NCBI GenBank assembly: GCA_000719695.1
Contig: JOHN01000013.1
Coordinates: 62,001-126,000, forward strand
Reading direction: 5' to 3'
From: Streptomyces sp. NRRL F-6131
GTDB lineage: Bacteria > Actinomycetota > Actinomycetes > Streptomycetales > Streptomycetaceae
Length of the DNA: 64,000 nucleotides
The first letter of the stretch is position 1; the number at the start of each line of letters is the position of its first letter. Positions 1 through 7,714 of this stretch are shown here, piece after piece. Both the position numbers and the translations under genes were made by a program. Below the pieces are notes generated by a model. The model saw only the letters and a list, made by a program, of their open reading frames with translations, did not search any database and was not told the origin of the DNA.

Positions 1-76
1 GCAGCAGTTCGGCGGTGGGGCCCCACCACCACGACCCGTCCCGCACGCACGCCCCGTGCACGAACACGACTCTCAT
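1..76 (-). CDS. Alpha/beta hydrolase, N-terminal fragment cut by the window edge
   Basis: Only the first 25 codons lie in the window, read leftwards from an ATG at 74-76. The fragment reads MRVVFVHGACVRDGSWWWGP and runs off at base 1. The beta-strand followed by HG and a WWW-rich stretch is the usual start of small alpha/beta hydrolases, in which HG forms part of the oxyanion hole. A good ribosome binding site (GGAGG, about five bases upstream) supports the start. The catalytic residues are outside the window, so the substrate cannot be judged. Confidence 0.7.
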   Translation of the reverse strand, partial: MRVVFVHGACVRDGSWWWGPTAELL

Positions 77-204
77 CGCCACCTCCAGGTGGGTCTCGAT
101 CGACCCGCGGACCCTGCCGACCATGCTCCCTCCGCAGGCCGGTGATCGTCAGCACCGGCGGCGCTTTTCGGCGGGCGCCCCGGCAGTCGTGCGTCCCGGC
201 AGGC

Positions 205-234
205 GGGCGCCCGGGAGAGACGGCCGGGGCGCCC
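205..234. terminator. Hairpin downstream of the aldo/keto reductase
   Basis: GGGCGCCC at 205-212 pairs with GGGCGCCC at 227-234, with two more G-C pairs inside after one mismatch. It lies just beyond the stop of the leftward aldo/keto reductase gene and is a plausible terminator. The arms are self-complementary and there is no clear U-run, so confidence is moderate. Confidence 0.4.
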
Positions 235-242
235 GGACCGGG

Positions 243-1262
243 TCAACGGCGCCGCAGCGACGGGTCCAGCAACGCGGGCGGGGTGTCGTGCTTCTCGTGC
301 GGAGCGAGGTCGACACCGGGTGCGGTGATGGCGTCGATCGCGTCCAGCACCTCGGCCGGGAGCACGACGTCGGCGGCGGCGAGCTGCGCGTGCAGGTGGT
401 CCAGGGTGCGGGGGCCGATGAGTGCGCCGGTCACCGCGGGGTGCGCGGTCACGAAGGCGAGGGCGAGCTGGATCATCGTCAGTCCGGCGTCGTCGGCGAC
501 CTTCGCCAACTGTTCCACCGCGTCCAGCCTGGCCCGGTTGGACGGCAGGGCGGGGTCGAAGCGCTGCGGCATCGAGACGGAGCGGTTGGTGGTGATCTCC
601 CGCCCCGCGCGGATCGCGCCGGACAGCCAGCCCGAGGCCAGCGGGCTCCACGCCAGCACGCCGAGGCCGTACTCCTCCGTCACCGGCAGGACGTGGGCCT
701 CGATCCCGCGCTGCAGGATCGAGTAGCTGGGCTGTTCGGTGACGTAGCGGCTCAGGCGGTGTTCGCGGGCGGCCCACTGGGCCTGCACGATGCGGTGGGC
801 GGGGAAGGTCGAGGAACCGAAGTGGCGGATCTTCCCGGCGCGCTGCAGGTCGGTCAGGGCGGCGAGGGTCTCCTCGTCGCCGGTGGTCGGGTCCCAGCGG
901 TGGATCTGGTAGAGGTCGACGTGGTCGACGCCGAGCCGGCGCAGGCTGGCGTCCAGCGCGGTGACCAGCCAGCGGCGCGAGCCGCCGCGGTGGTTGCGCT
1001 CCTCGCTCATGGGCATGCCGGCCTTGGTGGCCAGCACGATGTCGTCGCGGCGGCCGGCGACGGCCCGGCCGACCATCTCCTCCGACTCGCCGTTGCCGTA
1101 CATGTCGGCGGTGTCGATGAGGTTGATCCCGGCGTCGAGGGCGGCGTCGACGATGGCGGTGACCTCGTCCTGGGTGGTGCGCCCGATCCGGCCGAAGTTC
1201 ATCGCGCCGAGCGCGAGGGTGCTGACCTGCACGCCGGTACGGCCCAAAGTGCGGTACTGCAT
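243..1262 (-). CDS. Aldo/keto reductase
   Basis: This is a 339-residue NADPH-dependent aldo/keto reductase, a full-length single (beta/alpha)8 barrel. The catalytic tetrad is visible as D50 and Y55 (in the DTADMYG segment), K80 (LATKAGM) and H121 (YQIHRWD). The N-terminal YRTLGRTG and the GSSTF stretch (cofactor loop) fit the general AKR5/AKR11-like bacterial group, which reduces small aldehydes and ketones in the cytoplasm; the actual substrate is unknown. The ATG at 1260-1262 has a strong GGAGGAA site eight bases upstream. The gene diverges from a TetR regulator across a 220-bp gap that carries twin palindromes, so it is probably the main target of that regulator. Confidence 0.95.
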   Translation of the reverse strand: MQYRTLGRTGVQVSTLALGAMNFGRIGRTTQDEVTAIVDAALDAGINLIDTADMYGNGESEEMVGRAVAGRRDDIVLATKAGMPMSEERNHRGGSRRWLVTALDASLRRLGVDHVDLYQIHRWDPTTGDEETLAALTDLQRAGKIRHFGSSTFPAHRIVQAQWAAREHRLSRYVTEQPSYSILQRGIEAHVLPVTEEYGLGVLAWSPLASGWLSGAIRAGREITTNRSVSMPQRFDPALPSNRARLDAVEQLAKVADDAGLTMIQLALAFVTAHPAVTGALIGPRTLDHLHAQLAAADVVLPAEVLDAIDAITAPGVDLAPHEKHDTPPALLDPSLRRR

Positions 1263-1320
1263 GGCTGTGTTCCTCCATGACGGGTTGCGGGGTTGCGACC
1301 CGTCCGGGTCGCTGATGCTC

Positions 1321-1355
1321 GTCGGCTGTCGGCTGTCGGCTGTCGGCTGTCGGCC
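1321..1355. repeat. Heptamer tandem repeat (GTCGGCT x5)
   Basis: Four perfect copies of the 7-base unit GTCGGCT and a fifth copy with one change lie in the leader region between the reductase start and the TetR operators. A period of seven cannot keep a reading frame, so this is a non-coding simple repeat prone to slippage. Confidence 0.9.
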
Positions 1356-1415
1356 GTGGACGTTCGACGTCGACGAATGTCATGAGATGGGCCCCGCTTC
1401 GGCTAGGCTCGAAGC

Positions 1416-1453
1416 GGAACGTTGTTCCAGATACGATACGGAACGCTGTTCCG
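1416..1453. promoter_or_regulatory. Twin TetR-type operators
   Basis: Two near-identical palindromes are present: GGAACGTTGTTCC at 1416-1428 and CGGAACGCTGTTCCG at 1439-1453. Both have GGAAC/GTTCC arms around a 3-base centre, and the centres are 24 bp apart, a little over two helical turns. They sit in the divergent gap between the reductase and the TetR gene, about 30 bp before the latter. TetR proteins typically bind such sites in their own divergent promoter, so these are inferred to be the binding sites of the adjacent regulator. Confidence 0.75.
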
Positions 1454-1482
1454 CTTAGTCAATCACCGCTCGGACGGAGAAC

Positions 1483-2079
1483 GTGGTGCCCACCGCAGAC
1501 GAGCCGGCGAAGGCGCCGACCCGAAGCAAGCGCGCCGACGCGCAGCGCAACCAGCAGGCGCTCCTCGGCGCCGCCGCCGAGGTGTTCGCCGCCTCCGGCA
1601 TCGACGCGCCGATCCGCGAGATCGCGGCGAGGGCCGGTGTCGGGGTCGGGACGATCTACCGTCACTTCCCGGCCCGGGCGGACCTCGTCGTCGCCGTCTA
1701 CCGTCACCAGGTCGAGGCCTGTGCCGAGGCCGGCCCGCGCCTGCTGGCCGCCGCGGACTCCCCCTTCGTGGCACTGCGCCAGTGGGTCGACCTCTTCGTC
1801 GACTTCCTGGCCACCAAACACGGGCTCGCCAACACCGTGCAGTCGGACAGCGGCTTCGACGCGCTGCACTCCTACTTCCTCGACCGCCTGGTGCCCGTCT
1901 GCTCGCAGCTGCTCGACGCCGCCGTCGAGGCCGACGAGGTCCGGCCCGGCACGCACGCCTACGAGTTGATGCGCGGCATCGGCAACCTCTGCATCGGACG
2001 GGACAGCGACCCCCGCTACGACCCCCGCCGACTGATCGACCTTCTGCTCCGGGGCCTGGGGCGGCCGGAGGAGGCGTGA
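1483..2079 (+). CDS. TetR/AcrR family transcriptional regulator
   Basis: This 198-residue protein has a classical N-terminal TetR helix-turn-helix at about residues 22-70, including IREIAARAGVGVGTIYRHF, followed by a helical ligand-binding domain of normal length. The GTG at 1483 is preceded by a GGAG site with suitable spacing. The gene is divergent from the aldo/keto reductase and the gap holds two matching palindromes. It is therefore likely to repress both itself and the reductase until an unknown small molecule binds. Family assignment is secure; the inducer is not known. Confidence 0.93.
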   Translation: MVPTADEPAKAPTRSKRADAQRNQQALLGAAAEVFAASGIDAPIREIAARAGVGVGTIYRHFPARADLVVAVYRHQVEACAEAGPRLLAAADSPFVALRQWVDLFVDFLATKHGLANTVQSDSGFDALHSYFLDRLVPVCSQLLDAAVEADEVRPGTHAYELMRGIGNLCIGRDSDPRYDPRRLIDLLLRGLGRPEEA

Positions 2080-2189
2080 CACCTGCTCGCGCGGTGAACG
2101 GGCTGAGCGGGGTGGTGGGGCGTTGACGCGTGAGGCCGGGGGTAGGGGCGGGGGAGGTGTTCGGAGGACTCCGGGGAGGGGTGCACGAG

Positions 2190-2675
2190 GTGGAGCCGAC
2201 GCAACAGCAGGCACAACCGCAGGCACAACCGCAGGCGCCGACGCAGCTGGTCCGGCTGCTGCGCGGTCTGACCGCCGAACTCGATCTGTTCGGGGCCGAG
2301 TTCGCCGCCCGCAACGGCCTGCACCCGACCGATCTGCGGGCGCTCATCCATCTGGTGGACGCCGCACGGACCGGAACGGTGGTCACCCCGGGCCGGCTCG
2401 GTGGGGCCCTGGGGCTGAACTCGGCCGGGACGACGGGGCTGGTCGACCGGCTGGAGCGGCTGGGGCTGATCCGGCGCGAGCGCGACGAGGAGGACCGCCG
2501 CAGGATCCGGCTGCTGGTGGAGGAGCGGGCGGTCGAGCTCGGCGAGGTCTTCTTCGGCGCCCTGGTCGCCGATCTGACGGCCGCGATGGGCGCCTTCGGG
2601 GAGGCGGAACTCGCCGTGGCGCGGCGGTTCCTGGTGGCGATGACCGGGGTGGTGGCCGCGGCCCGGGCGGGATGA
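2190..2675 (+). CDS. MarR family transcriptional regulator
   Basis: This cytoplasmic winged-helix regulator has about 161 residues from the preferred start. After a Gln/Pro-rich N-terminus it contains the MarR core: LHPTDLRALIHL, the recognition helix region GLNSAGTTGLVDRLERLGLI, and the basic wing RRERDEEDRRRIRL. In-frame GTG codons occur at 2181 and 2190, and the GGGGAGG site at 2173-2179 best fits 2190; a start at 2181 would add only three residues. It lies about 110 bp after the TetR gene and converges with the AEC transporter gene. The ligand and targets are unknown. Confidence 0.88.
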   Translation: MEPTQQQAQPQAQPQAPTQLVRLLRGLTAELDLFGAEFAARNGLHPTDLRALIHLVDAARTGTVVTPGRLGGALGLNSAGTTGLVDRLERLGLIRRERDEEDRRRIRLLVEERAVELGEVFFGALVADLTAAMGAFGEAELAVARRFLVAMTGVVAAARAG

Positions 2676-2716
2676 GCGGAACGCGGGGGTGACCTGGCCG
2701 GGCCCGGCCCTCCCGG

Positions 2717-3643
2717 TCACGCCGCGCCGAGCGCCCAGCCGACCAGGGACAGGGTGGCCATCGAGACGAGCGTCGAGGCGAGCACGGTGTCCCGGGCGAA
2801 GGCTACGCCGTGGTCGTACTCGCGGGCGTAGGTGAACACGTTCTGCGCGGTCGGCAGGGCCGAGAACAGCACCACGGTGAGCAGTTGGTGGGGCGGCAGG
2901 TCGAGCACCAGCGCTCCGACCGCCCAGGCCGTCAGCGGCTGGACGAGGGTCTTGATCGCGACCGCGGAGCCGACCTCCAGGTAGCGGGAGACACCGGTGA
3001 CGGTGGGCGGGTGGCAGATCGCGAGACCGAGCGCCACCAGGGCCGTCGGCACGGCGGCACCGCCGAGCAGTTCGCAGGAACGGTTCAGCTCGGCGGGCGG
3101 CCGCCACCCGGTCGCCGACAGCACGGCGCCGAGGCCCACCGCCAGCAGGATCGGGTTGCGCAGCGGCAGGGTGAGCGCCGCCCGCAGGCCCGCGCGGCCG
3201 GAGTCCAGCACGGTCAGCACCGTCGGGGTGACCACCAGGATCTGGAACAGCACCACCGGGCCGACGAAGGAGGCGTCGCCGAGCACCTGCACGGCCACCG
3301 GGATGCCCAGGTTGGCCGAGTTGACGTACCCGGCCGCCATCCCGCCGAGGGTCCGTTCCGGCAGCCCGCGGCCGAACAGCCGGTACGAGACGAGGAGCCC
3401 GAGCCCGCCCGCCACCGCCGTGCCCGCCGTGAACGCCAGCATGGAGGGGTTGGCGAACCGGTCCAGCGGCGTACGGGCGATCATCACGAACAGCGCGGCG
3501 GGCATGGCCACATGGAAGACGAACCGGTTCAGCACCTGCTCGGCGTGCTCGCCGAGCAGCCCGCTGCGGCCGAGCAGGTAGCCGACGCCGGTCAGGGCCC
3601 AGATCGGGGCGAAACCGGACAGCAGCGGGTGCAGGCTGGGCAT
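2717..3643 (-). CDS. AEC family transporter (auxin efflux carrier fold)
   Basis: This 308-residue integral membrane protein carries about ten hydrophobic segments in the two-repeat arrangement of the AEC/PIN-like family, starting with LLSGFAPIWALTGVGYLLGR. Conserved family features include YVNSANLGIPVAVQVLGD (a broken-helix NLG segment) and LPTAQNVFTYAREYDHG in the second half. Bacterial members move organic acids such as malate, or other small metabolites; the substrate here is not evident. The ATG has a GAGGA site five bases upstream. It is read alone, convergent with the MarR gene, which is a candidate regulator only by proximity. Confidence 0.9.
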   Translation of the reverse strand: MPSLHPLLSGFAPIWALTGVGYLLGRSGLLGEHAEQVLNRFVFHVAMPAALFVMIARTPLDRFANPSMLAFTAGTAVAGGLGLLVSYRLFGRGLPERTLGGMAAGYVNSANLGIPVAVQVLGDASFVGPVVLFQILVVTPTVLTVLDSGRAGLRAALTLPLRNPILLAVGLGAVLSATGWRPPAELNRSCELLGGAAVPTALVALGLAICHPPTVTGVSRYLEVGSAVAIKTLVQPLTAWAVGALVLDLPPHQLLTVVLFSALPTAQNVFTYAREYDHGVAFARDTVLASTLVSMATLSLVGWALGAA

Positions 3644-3793
3644 GGCTTCCTCGGCGCGGTCGGCGGTGCGGGCGGCCGGGAGCGCGCGGCCCGCGGGGGC
3701 GGGTGGGACGCCGGGAAGTCAATCAGCCGGCCGGCCGGCGCCGACGGGCAGGCCCCCGCGCGGCCGGGCCGACCCGGCGCCTACGATGGCGGG

Positions 3794-4249
3794 GTGGACT
3801 ACCTGAGCCTGGCCGAGGTCGAGCGGATCGCCCGGAACGCGCACGCGGGGCAGACCGACAAGAACGGCCACCCCTACGCCGAGCACCTGGCGGCGGTCGC
3901 CCACGGGGTGGCGGCGCGCGGCGGCAGCACCGAGCAGATCGCGGCCGGCTGGCTGCACGACGCCGTCGAGGACGACGCGTTGACCCGCGAGTGGCTGGCC
4001 GAGGCCGCGCTGAGCGACACCACCAAGGCCATCGTGGACGCGGTCACCAAGCGCCCCGGCGAGCCGCTGGAGGAGTACACCGCGCGCATCCTCGCCACGC
4101 CGGGCGCCCTGGTCGTCAAGCAGGCCGACCTGGCGCACAACTCCGACCCGGCCCGGCTGGCGACCCTCGACCCGGCGACCGCCGAGCGCCTGGCCGCCAA
4201 GTACCGCCGCACCCGTGAACTGCTGGGCCTGACGGCGGAGTCCGACTGA
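3794..4249 (+). CDS. HD domain phosphohydrolase
   Basis: This 151-residue cytoplasmic protein is a single HD domain like the hydrolase half of RelA/SpoT proteins. Metal-binding residues are visible as H31 (YAEHLAAV), the H55-D56 pair (GWLHDAVED) and the KQADLAHNS segment near residue 115. Small stand-alone members of this group hydrolyse nucleotide pyrophosphates or phosphates, and (p)ppGpp is one possibility, but no synthetase domain is present. The frame must start at GTG 3794, since the nearby ATG at 3786 is out of frame. It is transcribed alone between the AEC gene and a terminator at 4294-4326. Confidence 0.88.
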   Translation: MDYLSLAEVERIARNAHAGQTDKNGHPYAEHLAAVAHGVAARGGSTEQIAAGWLHDAVEDDALTREWLAEAALSDTTKAIVDAVTKRPGEPLEEYTARILATPGALVVKQADLAHNSDPARLATLDPATAERLAAKYRRTRELLGLTAESD

Positions 4250-4293
4250 CTTCCGGCCGGCCACCGGTCGGCCTCGGCCGCGGAACGGCCGCA

Positions 4294-4326
4294 GGCCCGG
4301 CCGCGCGGATCGCGCGCGGCCGGGCC
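4294..4326. terminator. Convergent bidirectional terminator
   Basis: A perfect 14-bp stem (arms 4294-4307 and 4313-4326) with a 5-base loop lies between the HD gene and the leftward lytic transglycosylase gene. It serves both directions and is followed on the + strand by TTCGGT rather than a long U-run, as is common in actinomycetes. Confidence 0.85.
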
Positions 4327-4418
4327 TTCGGTCACCCCGGTGGTCCCTGTCCGACCCCGGGGTGAGGGGGGACAGATGGTCCGGATTGCCGGTGCCGTGG
4401 AAGGTTCCTCGGTTCGGC

Positions 4419-4814
4419 CTAGTACCAGTGGTGGTTCTGCCAGAAGGCCCAGGCGGCGTTCGGGCTGCCGTAGCGGCTGTTCATGTAGTCCAGCGCCCAG
4501 CGGATCTGGGTGGTGGGGTTGGTCTTCCAGTCGGCACCGTGGGTCGCCATCTTGGAACCCGGCAGCGCCTGCGCCAGGCCGTACGCGCCCGAGCTCGGGT
4601 TGGTCGCGGTCACGTTCCAGCTGGACTCGTGGGCGATGATGTTGCTGAACGAGGCGAGCTGGTTCGCCGGGACGATCTGCGCGGCGATGGTCCGCGGCGA
4701 GGCGGTCGCGGCGGACGCGGTGGCGGGCATCACGCCGGCGCCGATGGCGGTCAGACCGGCGGCACCGGCGAGAAGAGCGGCCGAGGTACGCATACGAAGC
4801 TTGAAAGCGGGCAT
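4419..4814 (-). CDS. Secreted lytic transglycosylase-like cell wall hydrolase
   Basis: This 131-residue exported protein has a signal peptide at about 1-36 (basic start, Ala-rich core, ATASA cleavage region). The rest is one compact lysozyme-like SLT domain. The candidate catalytic glutamate is E63 in IIAHESSWN, and SGAYGLAQALPG (75-86) is the substrate-groove motif typical of these enzymes. It probably cleaves peptidoglycan glycan strands during growth or germination. It lacks any LysM or other wall-binding domain, unlike many Rpf proteins. No strong ribosome binding site precedes the ATG. A long gene-free leader (4815-5357) lies upstream. Confidence 0.9.
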   Translation of the reverse strand: MPAFKLRMRTSAALLAGAAGLTAIGAGVMPATASAATASPRTIAAQIVPANQLASFSNIIAHESSWNVTATNPSSGAYGLAQALPGSKMATHGADWKTNPTTQIRWALDYMNSRYGSPNAAWAFWQNHHWY

Positions 4815-5357
4815 GTAGAACTAGACCTCAATCAGGTTGGGCCGGTGCTCGCCCCGCCCGGACCGTGGCCGGACAGGGGCCATAACGGTCGCGGGGCGTG
4901 CATCGGCAGCAGTTCGTGTTGGCCGCGCTCCGGTGGGACAGGTACCGGTGCGGCCGGCGACGAGAGCCATTGTTGCCAGACCGGATCGGCCCCCGCCAAG
5001 ACCCCGTCGCTACGACGCCGCGTCGTAGCGATCTCGCGCGCCGTCGATTCGAAGGCTGCCCCCGGCCTCGCCTGACCTGCGCCGATCCCACCTCGGCGGC
5101 ACCTTCGGCGCGAGCACTACGCCCCGTCGTGCCGACGGATTCCTTGTGAGCGCACTCACCGTGTGCGCCCGGCCGCCGTCACCCACGGCCGCACCCCCGC
5201 CACGACGCGTCGCCGTTGATCTGAGACCGCCACCACAGCCGGAGCCCGTTGGAACGGTTCAGGAAGTCGGACCGGTCGACTTTCCGTGCGATCGGGGGCA
5301 AATGGGGGCGGTCGGGGTGGGTCAGGGCGGCCGGGGTGGCCGGGGTGGCCGGGACGG
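4815..5357. other. 543-bp gene-free region upstream of the transglycosylase
   Basis: No open frame here has coding character on either strand. It contains the leader and promoter of the transglycosylase, a perfect 11-bp inverted repeat (5007-5031), a small GTGAG/CTCAC palindrome at 5146-5159, and a run of GGCCGGGGT-like 9-base repeats and G-tracts at about 5294-5370. I looked for the c-di-AMP (ydaO) riboswitch that often precedes such genes and did not find its conserved segments. Confidence 0.6.
5007..5031. promoter_or_regulatory. Perfect inverted repeat in the transglycosylase leader
   Basis: TCGCTACGACG (5007-5017) is followed by CCG and then its exact reverse complement (5021-5031). It is about 200 bp upstream of the transglycosylase ATG, with no U-run on either side. 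It may be an operator or an RNA hairpin in the leader; the sequence does not decide which. Confidence 0.5.
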
Positions 5358-6884
5358 TCAGGGGCGGTGGAGGAGGTCGCCGAGGTGGCGGTGGCGGTGG
5401 GTGCGGGTGGTGAGGCGGTCGGGGACGGGGGTGCCGGTGAGGCCGGCGAGGGTGGTGGCGACGGCGTGGCCGAGGCGGGCGCAGAAGGCGGCGGGCTCGT
5501 CGGCGGCGTCGGGGAGTTCGGGGACCACGGTGTCGACGAGCCCGACGGCGGCGAGGTCGTGGGCGCCGATGCCCTGGGTCCGGGCGAGGTCGGGGGCGTG
5601 GGTGCCGTCGCGGTGGACGATGGCGGAGGCGCCCTCCGGGGGGAGCGGGGCGAGCCAGGCGTTGCCGGCGGCGATGACGTGGTCGGCGGGGAGGAGGGCG
5701 AGCGCACCGCCGCCGGAGCCCTGGCCGAGGAGGACGGCGAGGACGGGGGTGCGGAGGGAGAGCAGGGTGGTGAGGCAGTGCGCGATCTCGACGGCCACGC
5801 CGTCCAGCTCGGCCTGGACGGAGAGCTCGGCGCCCGCCGTGTCGACGACGGTGACGAGCGGGAGGCCGAGCTGTTCGGCGAACCGGGCGGTGCGGCGGAC
5901 GGCGCGTAGGTCGGCGGCGGTGAACGGACGCTCCTGCGCGCCGGCCTGACGCTGCTGGCCGACGATCACGGCGGGCTGACCGTCGAGGACGGCGAGGGCC
6001 CGGACGAGGGCGCCGTCGCGACCGCCGGGGGCGTCGAGGAGGACCAGTTCCTCGGTGGTGCGGCGCAGCAGTTCGCGGGTGCCGGGGCGGTCGGGGCGCC
6101 GGGTGCGGAGGACGGCCCGCCAGGCGTCGGGGCGTTCGGCGGGGTCGGTGTCGGTGTCGGTGTCGGTGTAGGTACCGGTGGACGGGGGCGCGGGCGGAGG
6201 AGTGGACGGGAAGGCGCGGCGGGTCAGGACGGAGAGCGAGCGACGCAGGACCTCGCGGAGTTCCTCGGGTGCCACCACCGCGTCCACCAGGCCGCGTTCG
6301 GCGAGGGTCTCGGCCCGCTGCACCTCGGGCGGCAGTTCGACGCCCCGCAGCTCCTCGTAGACGCGCGGGCCGAGGAACCCGAGCCGGGCGCCGGGTTCGG
6401 CGAACACCAGGTGCCCGAGCGTGCCCCAGGAGGCGAACACCCCGCCCATGGTGGGGTTGCGCAGGTAGGTGAGGTACGGCAGGCCGGCGGCGCGGTGGGC
6501 CTGGACGGCGGCGGTGATCCGCAGCATGCAGAGGAAGGCCGCCGACCCCTCCTGCATCCTGGTCCCGCCGGACACCGGCAGGGCGATCAGCGGGAGGCGC
6601 GCGGCGGTGGCCCGTTCGACGGCCCGGGTGATCCGCTCGGCCGTGGCCACGCCGATCGATCCGCCGAGGAAGCCGAACTCGGAGGCGACCAGGGCGACCT
6701 GTTCCCCGCCGATCCGGGCGAGGCCGGTGAGCACCGCCTCGTCCGTCCCCGTCCGCTCCCGCGCCCGCAGCAGGCTCGCCCGGTACTCGGCGTCCGGTGG
6801 GGCGGCGGTGACCGGTTCGTCCCAGCTCACGAAGGTGCCGGGGTCGACCAGTAGTCCGATCAGCTGATGTGCCGTGCGGGACAT
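5358..6884 (-). CDS. Acyl-CoA carboxylase carboxyltransferase (fused beta and alpha halves)
   Basis: This 508-residue cytoplasmic enzyme subunit carries both carboxyltransferase halves. The N-terminal crotonase-like half contains VSGGTRMQEGSAAFLCMLR and the NPTMGGVFASWG stretch (both oxyanion/CoA-binding). The C-terminal half contains VDTAGAELSVQAEL and GQGSGGGALALLPAD. Such subunits transfer a carboxyl group from carboxybiotin to acetyl- or propionyl-CoA, but no biotin carboxylase or carrier gene is nearby, so a partner must be encoded elsewhere. Of the clustered starts, ATG 6884 has the best-spaced GGAG. A Thr-Asp repeat linker near the middle is encoded by a hexamer repeat around 6143-6172. 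Confidence 0.9.
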   Translation of the reverse strand: MSRTAHQLIGLLVDPGTFVSWDEPVTAAPPDAEYRASLLRARERTGTDEAVLTGLARIGGEQVALVASEFGFLGGSIGVATAERITRAVERATAARLPLIALPVSGGTRMQEGSAAFLCMLRITAAVQAHRAAGLPYLTYLRNPTMGGVFASWGTLGHLVFAEPGARLGFLGPRVYEELRGVELPPEVQRAETLAERGLVDAVVAPEELREVLRRSLSVLTRRAFPSTPPPAPPSTGTYTDTDTDTDPAERPDAWRAVLRTRRPDRPGTRELLRRTTEELVLLDAPGGRDGALVRALAVLDGQPAVIVGQQRQAGAQERPFTAADLRAVRRTARFAEQLGLPLVTVVDTAGAELSVQAELDGVAVEIAHCLTTLLSLRTPVLAVLLGQGSGGGALALLPADHVIAAGNAWLAPLPPEGASAIVHRDGTHAPDLARTQGIGAHDLAAVGLVDTVVPELPDAADEPAAFCARLGHAVATTLAGLTGTPVPDRLTTRTHRHRHLGDLLHRP

Positions 6885-7091
6885 GCTCATCTGCTCCACC
6901 CCATCGCCCGATCCGCGTGCGCGCCGACGAAGATCACGATAGGGCGCGGGGGCGACGCGGTGGGGGATTGCGCGGCGGGTGTGAGGAGGTCGACAGCCAG
7001 GGCCGCGGCGGAGCGGACCTCCCCCGGGCGGGGGAGGGGGATCGCGCCCGCGCAGGATTTCCCGCGGGCGGTGGGGGCGGAGGGTGGAGGC

Positions 7092-7616
7092 ATGACCGCT
7101 GTCGCGATGGACCTGCGCACCGAACGACCCGTCCCGGCCTGGGCGCTGCGCGGCGCCCGGGCCCTTCCCCTGCTCGCGCTGCCGCTCTGCCTCTGGCGGC
7201 TGCCGTTCGGGGTCGGGTTCCAGATGGGGATGGACGTCCCGCGCGAGGAGCTGTCGCTCTGGGTGACCGTCCCCTACGTCCTCGCGCTGAGGCTGCTCCC
7301 CGAGGCGTTCGCGCTGGTCTGCGCGGGGCTGGTCAGGCCGTGGGGCGAGAGGGTGCCCGCCCGGGTGCCGCTGATCGGCGGGCGGCGGGTGCCCCGGCGC
7401 CTCGTGGTGGCGGCCGGGACGGTGGCGGGCGGCGCGTTCACGCTGCTGACCGTGCAGTGGGTGCTCACCACCTTCGACCTCGCGGGCTTCCGGGACGTAG
7501 GTTTCGTCAACGGCTGGTGGCGGGCGCCGGCGGCGGTGACGAGCGGTCTGTTCGTGCTCTGGGGACCGCTGATCCTCGCCCTGACGTACGGGTACCACCG
7601 CCGTCGGCGGGCCTGA
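7092..7616 (+). CDS. Small integral membrane protein of unknown function
   Basis: This 174-residue protein has about four predicted membrane segments: ALPLLALPLCLW, VPYVLALRLLPEAFALVCAG, RLVVAAGTVAGGAFTLLTVQWVL and VTSGLFVLWGPLILALTYGY. It ends in a short basic tail. Similar unnamed proteins are common in streptomycetes, but I do not recognise a functional family. The ATG at 7092 has GGAGG eight bases upstream (7079-7083); an in-frame ATG at 7107 is an alternative. The gene diverges from the carboxyltransferase and ends before the leftward chelatase gene. Confidence 0.75.
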   Translation: MTAVAMDLRTERPVPAWALRGARALPLLALPLCLWRLPFGVGFQMGMDVPREELSLWVTVPYVLALRLLPEAFALVCAGLVRPWGERVPARVPLIGGRRVPRRLVVAAGTVAGGAFTLLTVQWVLTTFDLAGFRDVGFVNGWWRAPAAVTSGLFVLWGPLILALTYGYHRRRRA

Positions 7617-7714
7617 GCCGAGCCGACGAACGCCGACCGGGGCGTCGTGGTGCAGCCCGGCGCGGGTCAGCCCAGCGTGGGTTCAGCCCGGAACGGCTTC
7701 GGCTCAGCGCGGGT

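Noticed and set aside
5007..5031. Intrinsic terminator
   Set aside because: There is no gene ending here on either strand and no U-run. The repeat is in a leader, so an operator or leader hairpin is more likely.
5041..5065. Possible tRNA T-loop (GATTCGAA)
   Set aside because: No cloverleaf stems can be formed around it, and no other tRNA landmarks occur nearby.
4815..5100. ydaO (c-di-AMP) riboswitch upstream of the lytic transglycosylase
   Set aside because: This leader was read in reverse complement. The conserved blocks expected of the riboswitch (a GGUGAAUC-like block and a CAGCUAACCUCG-like block) are absent.
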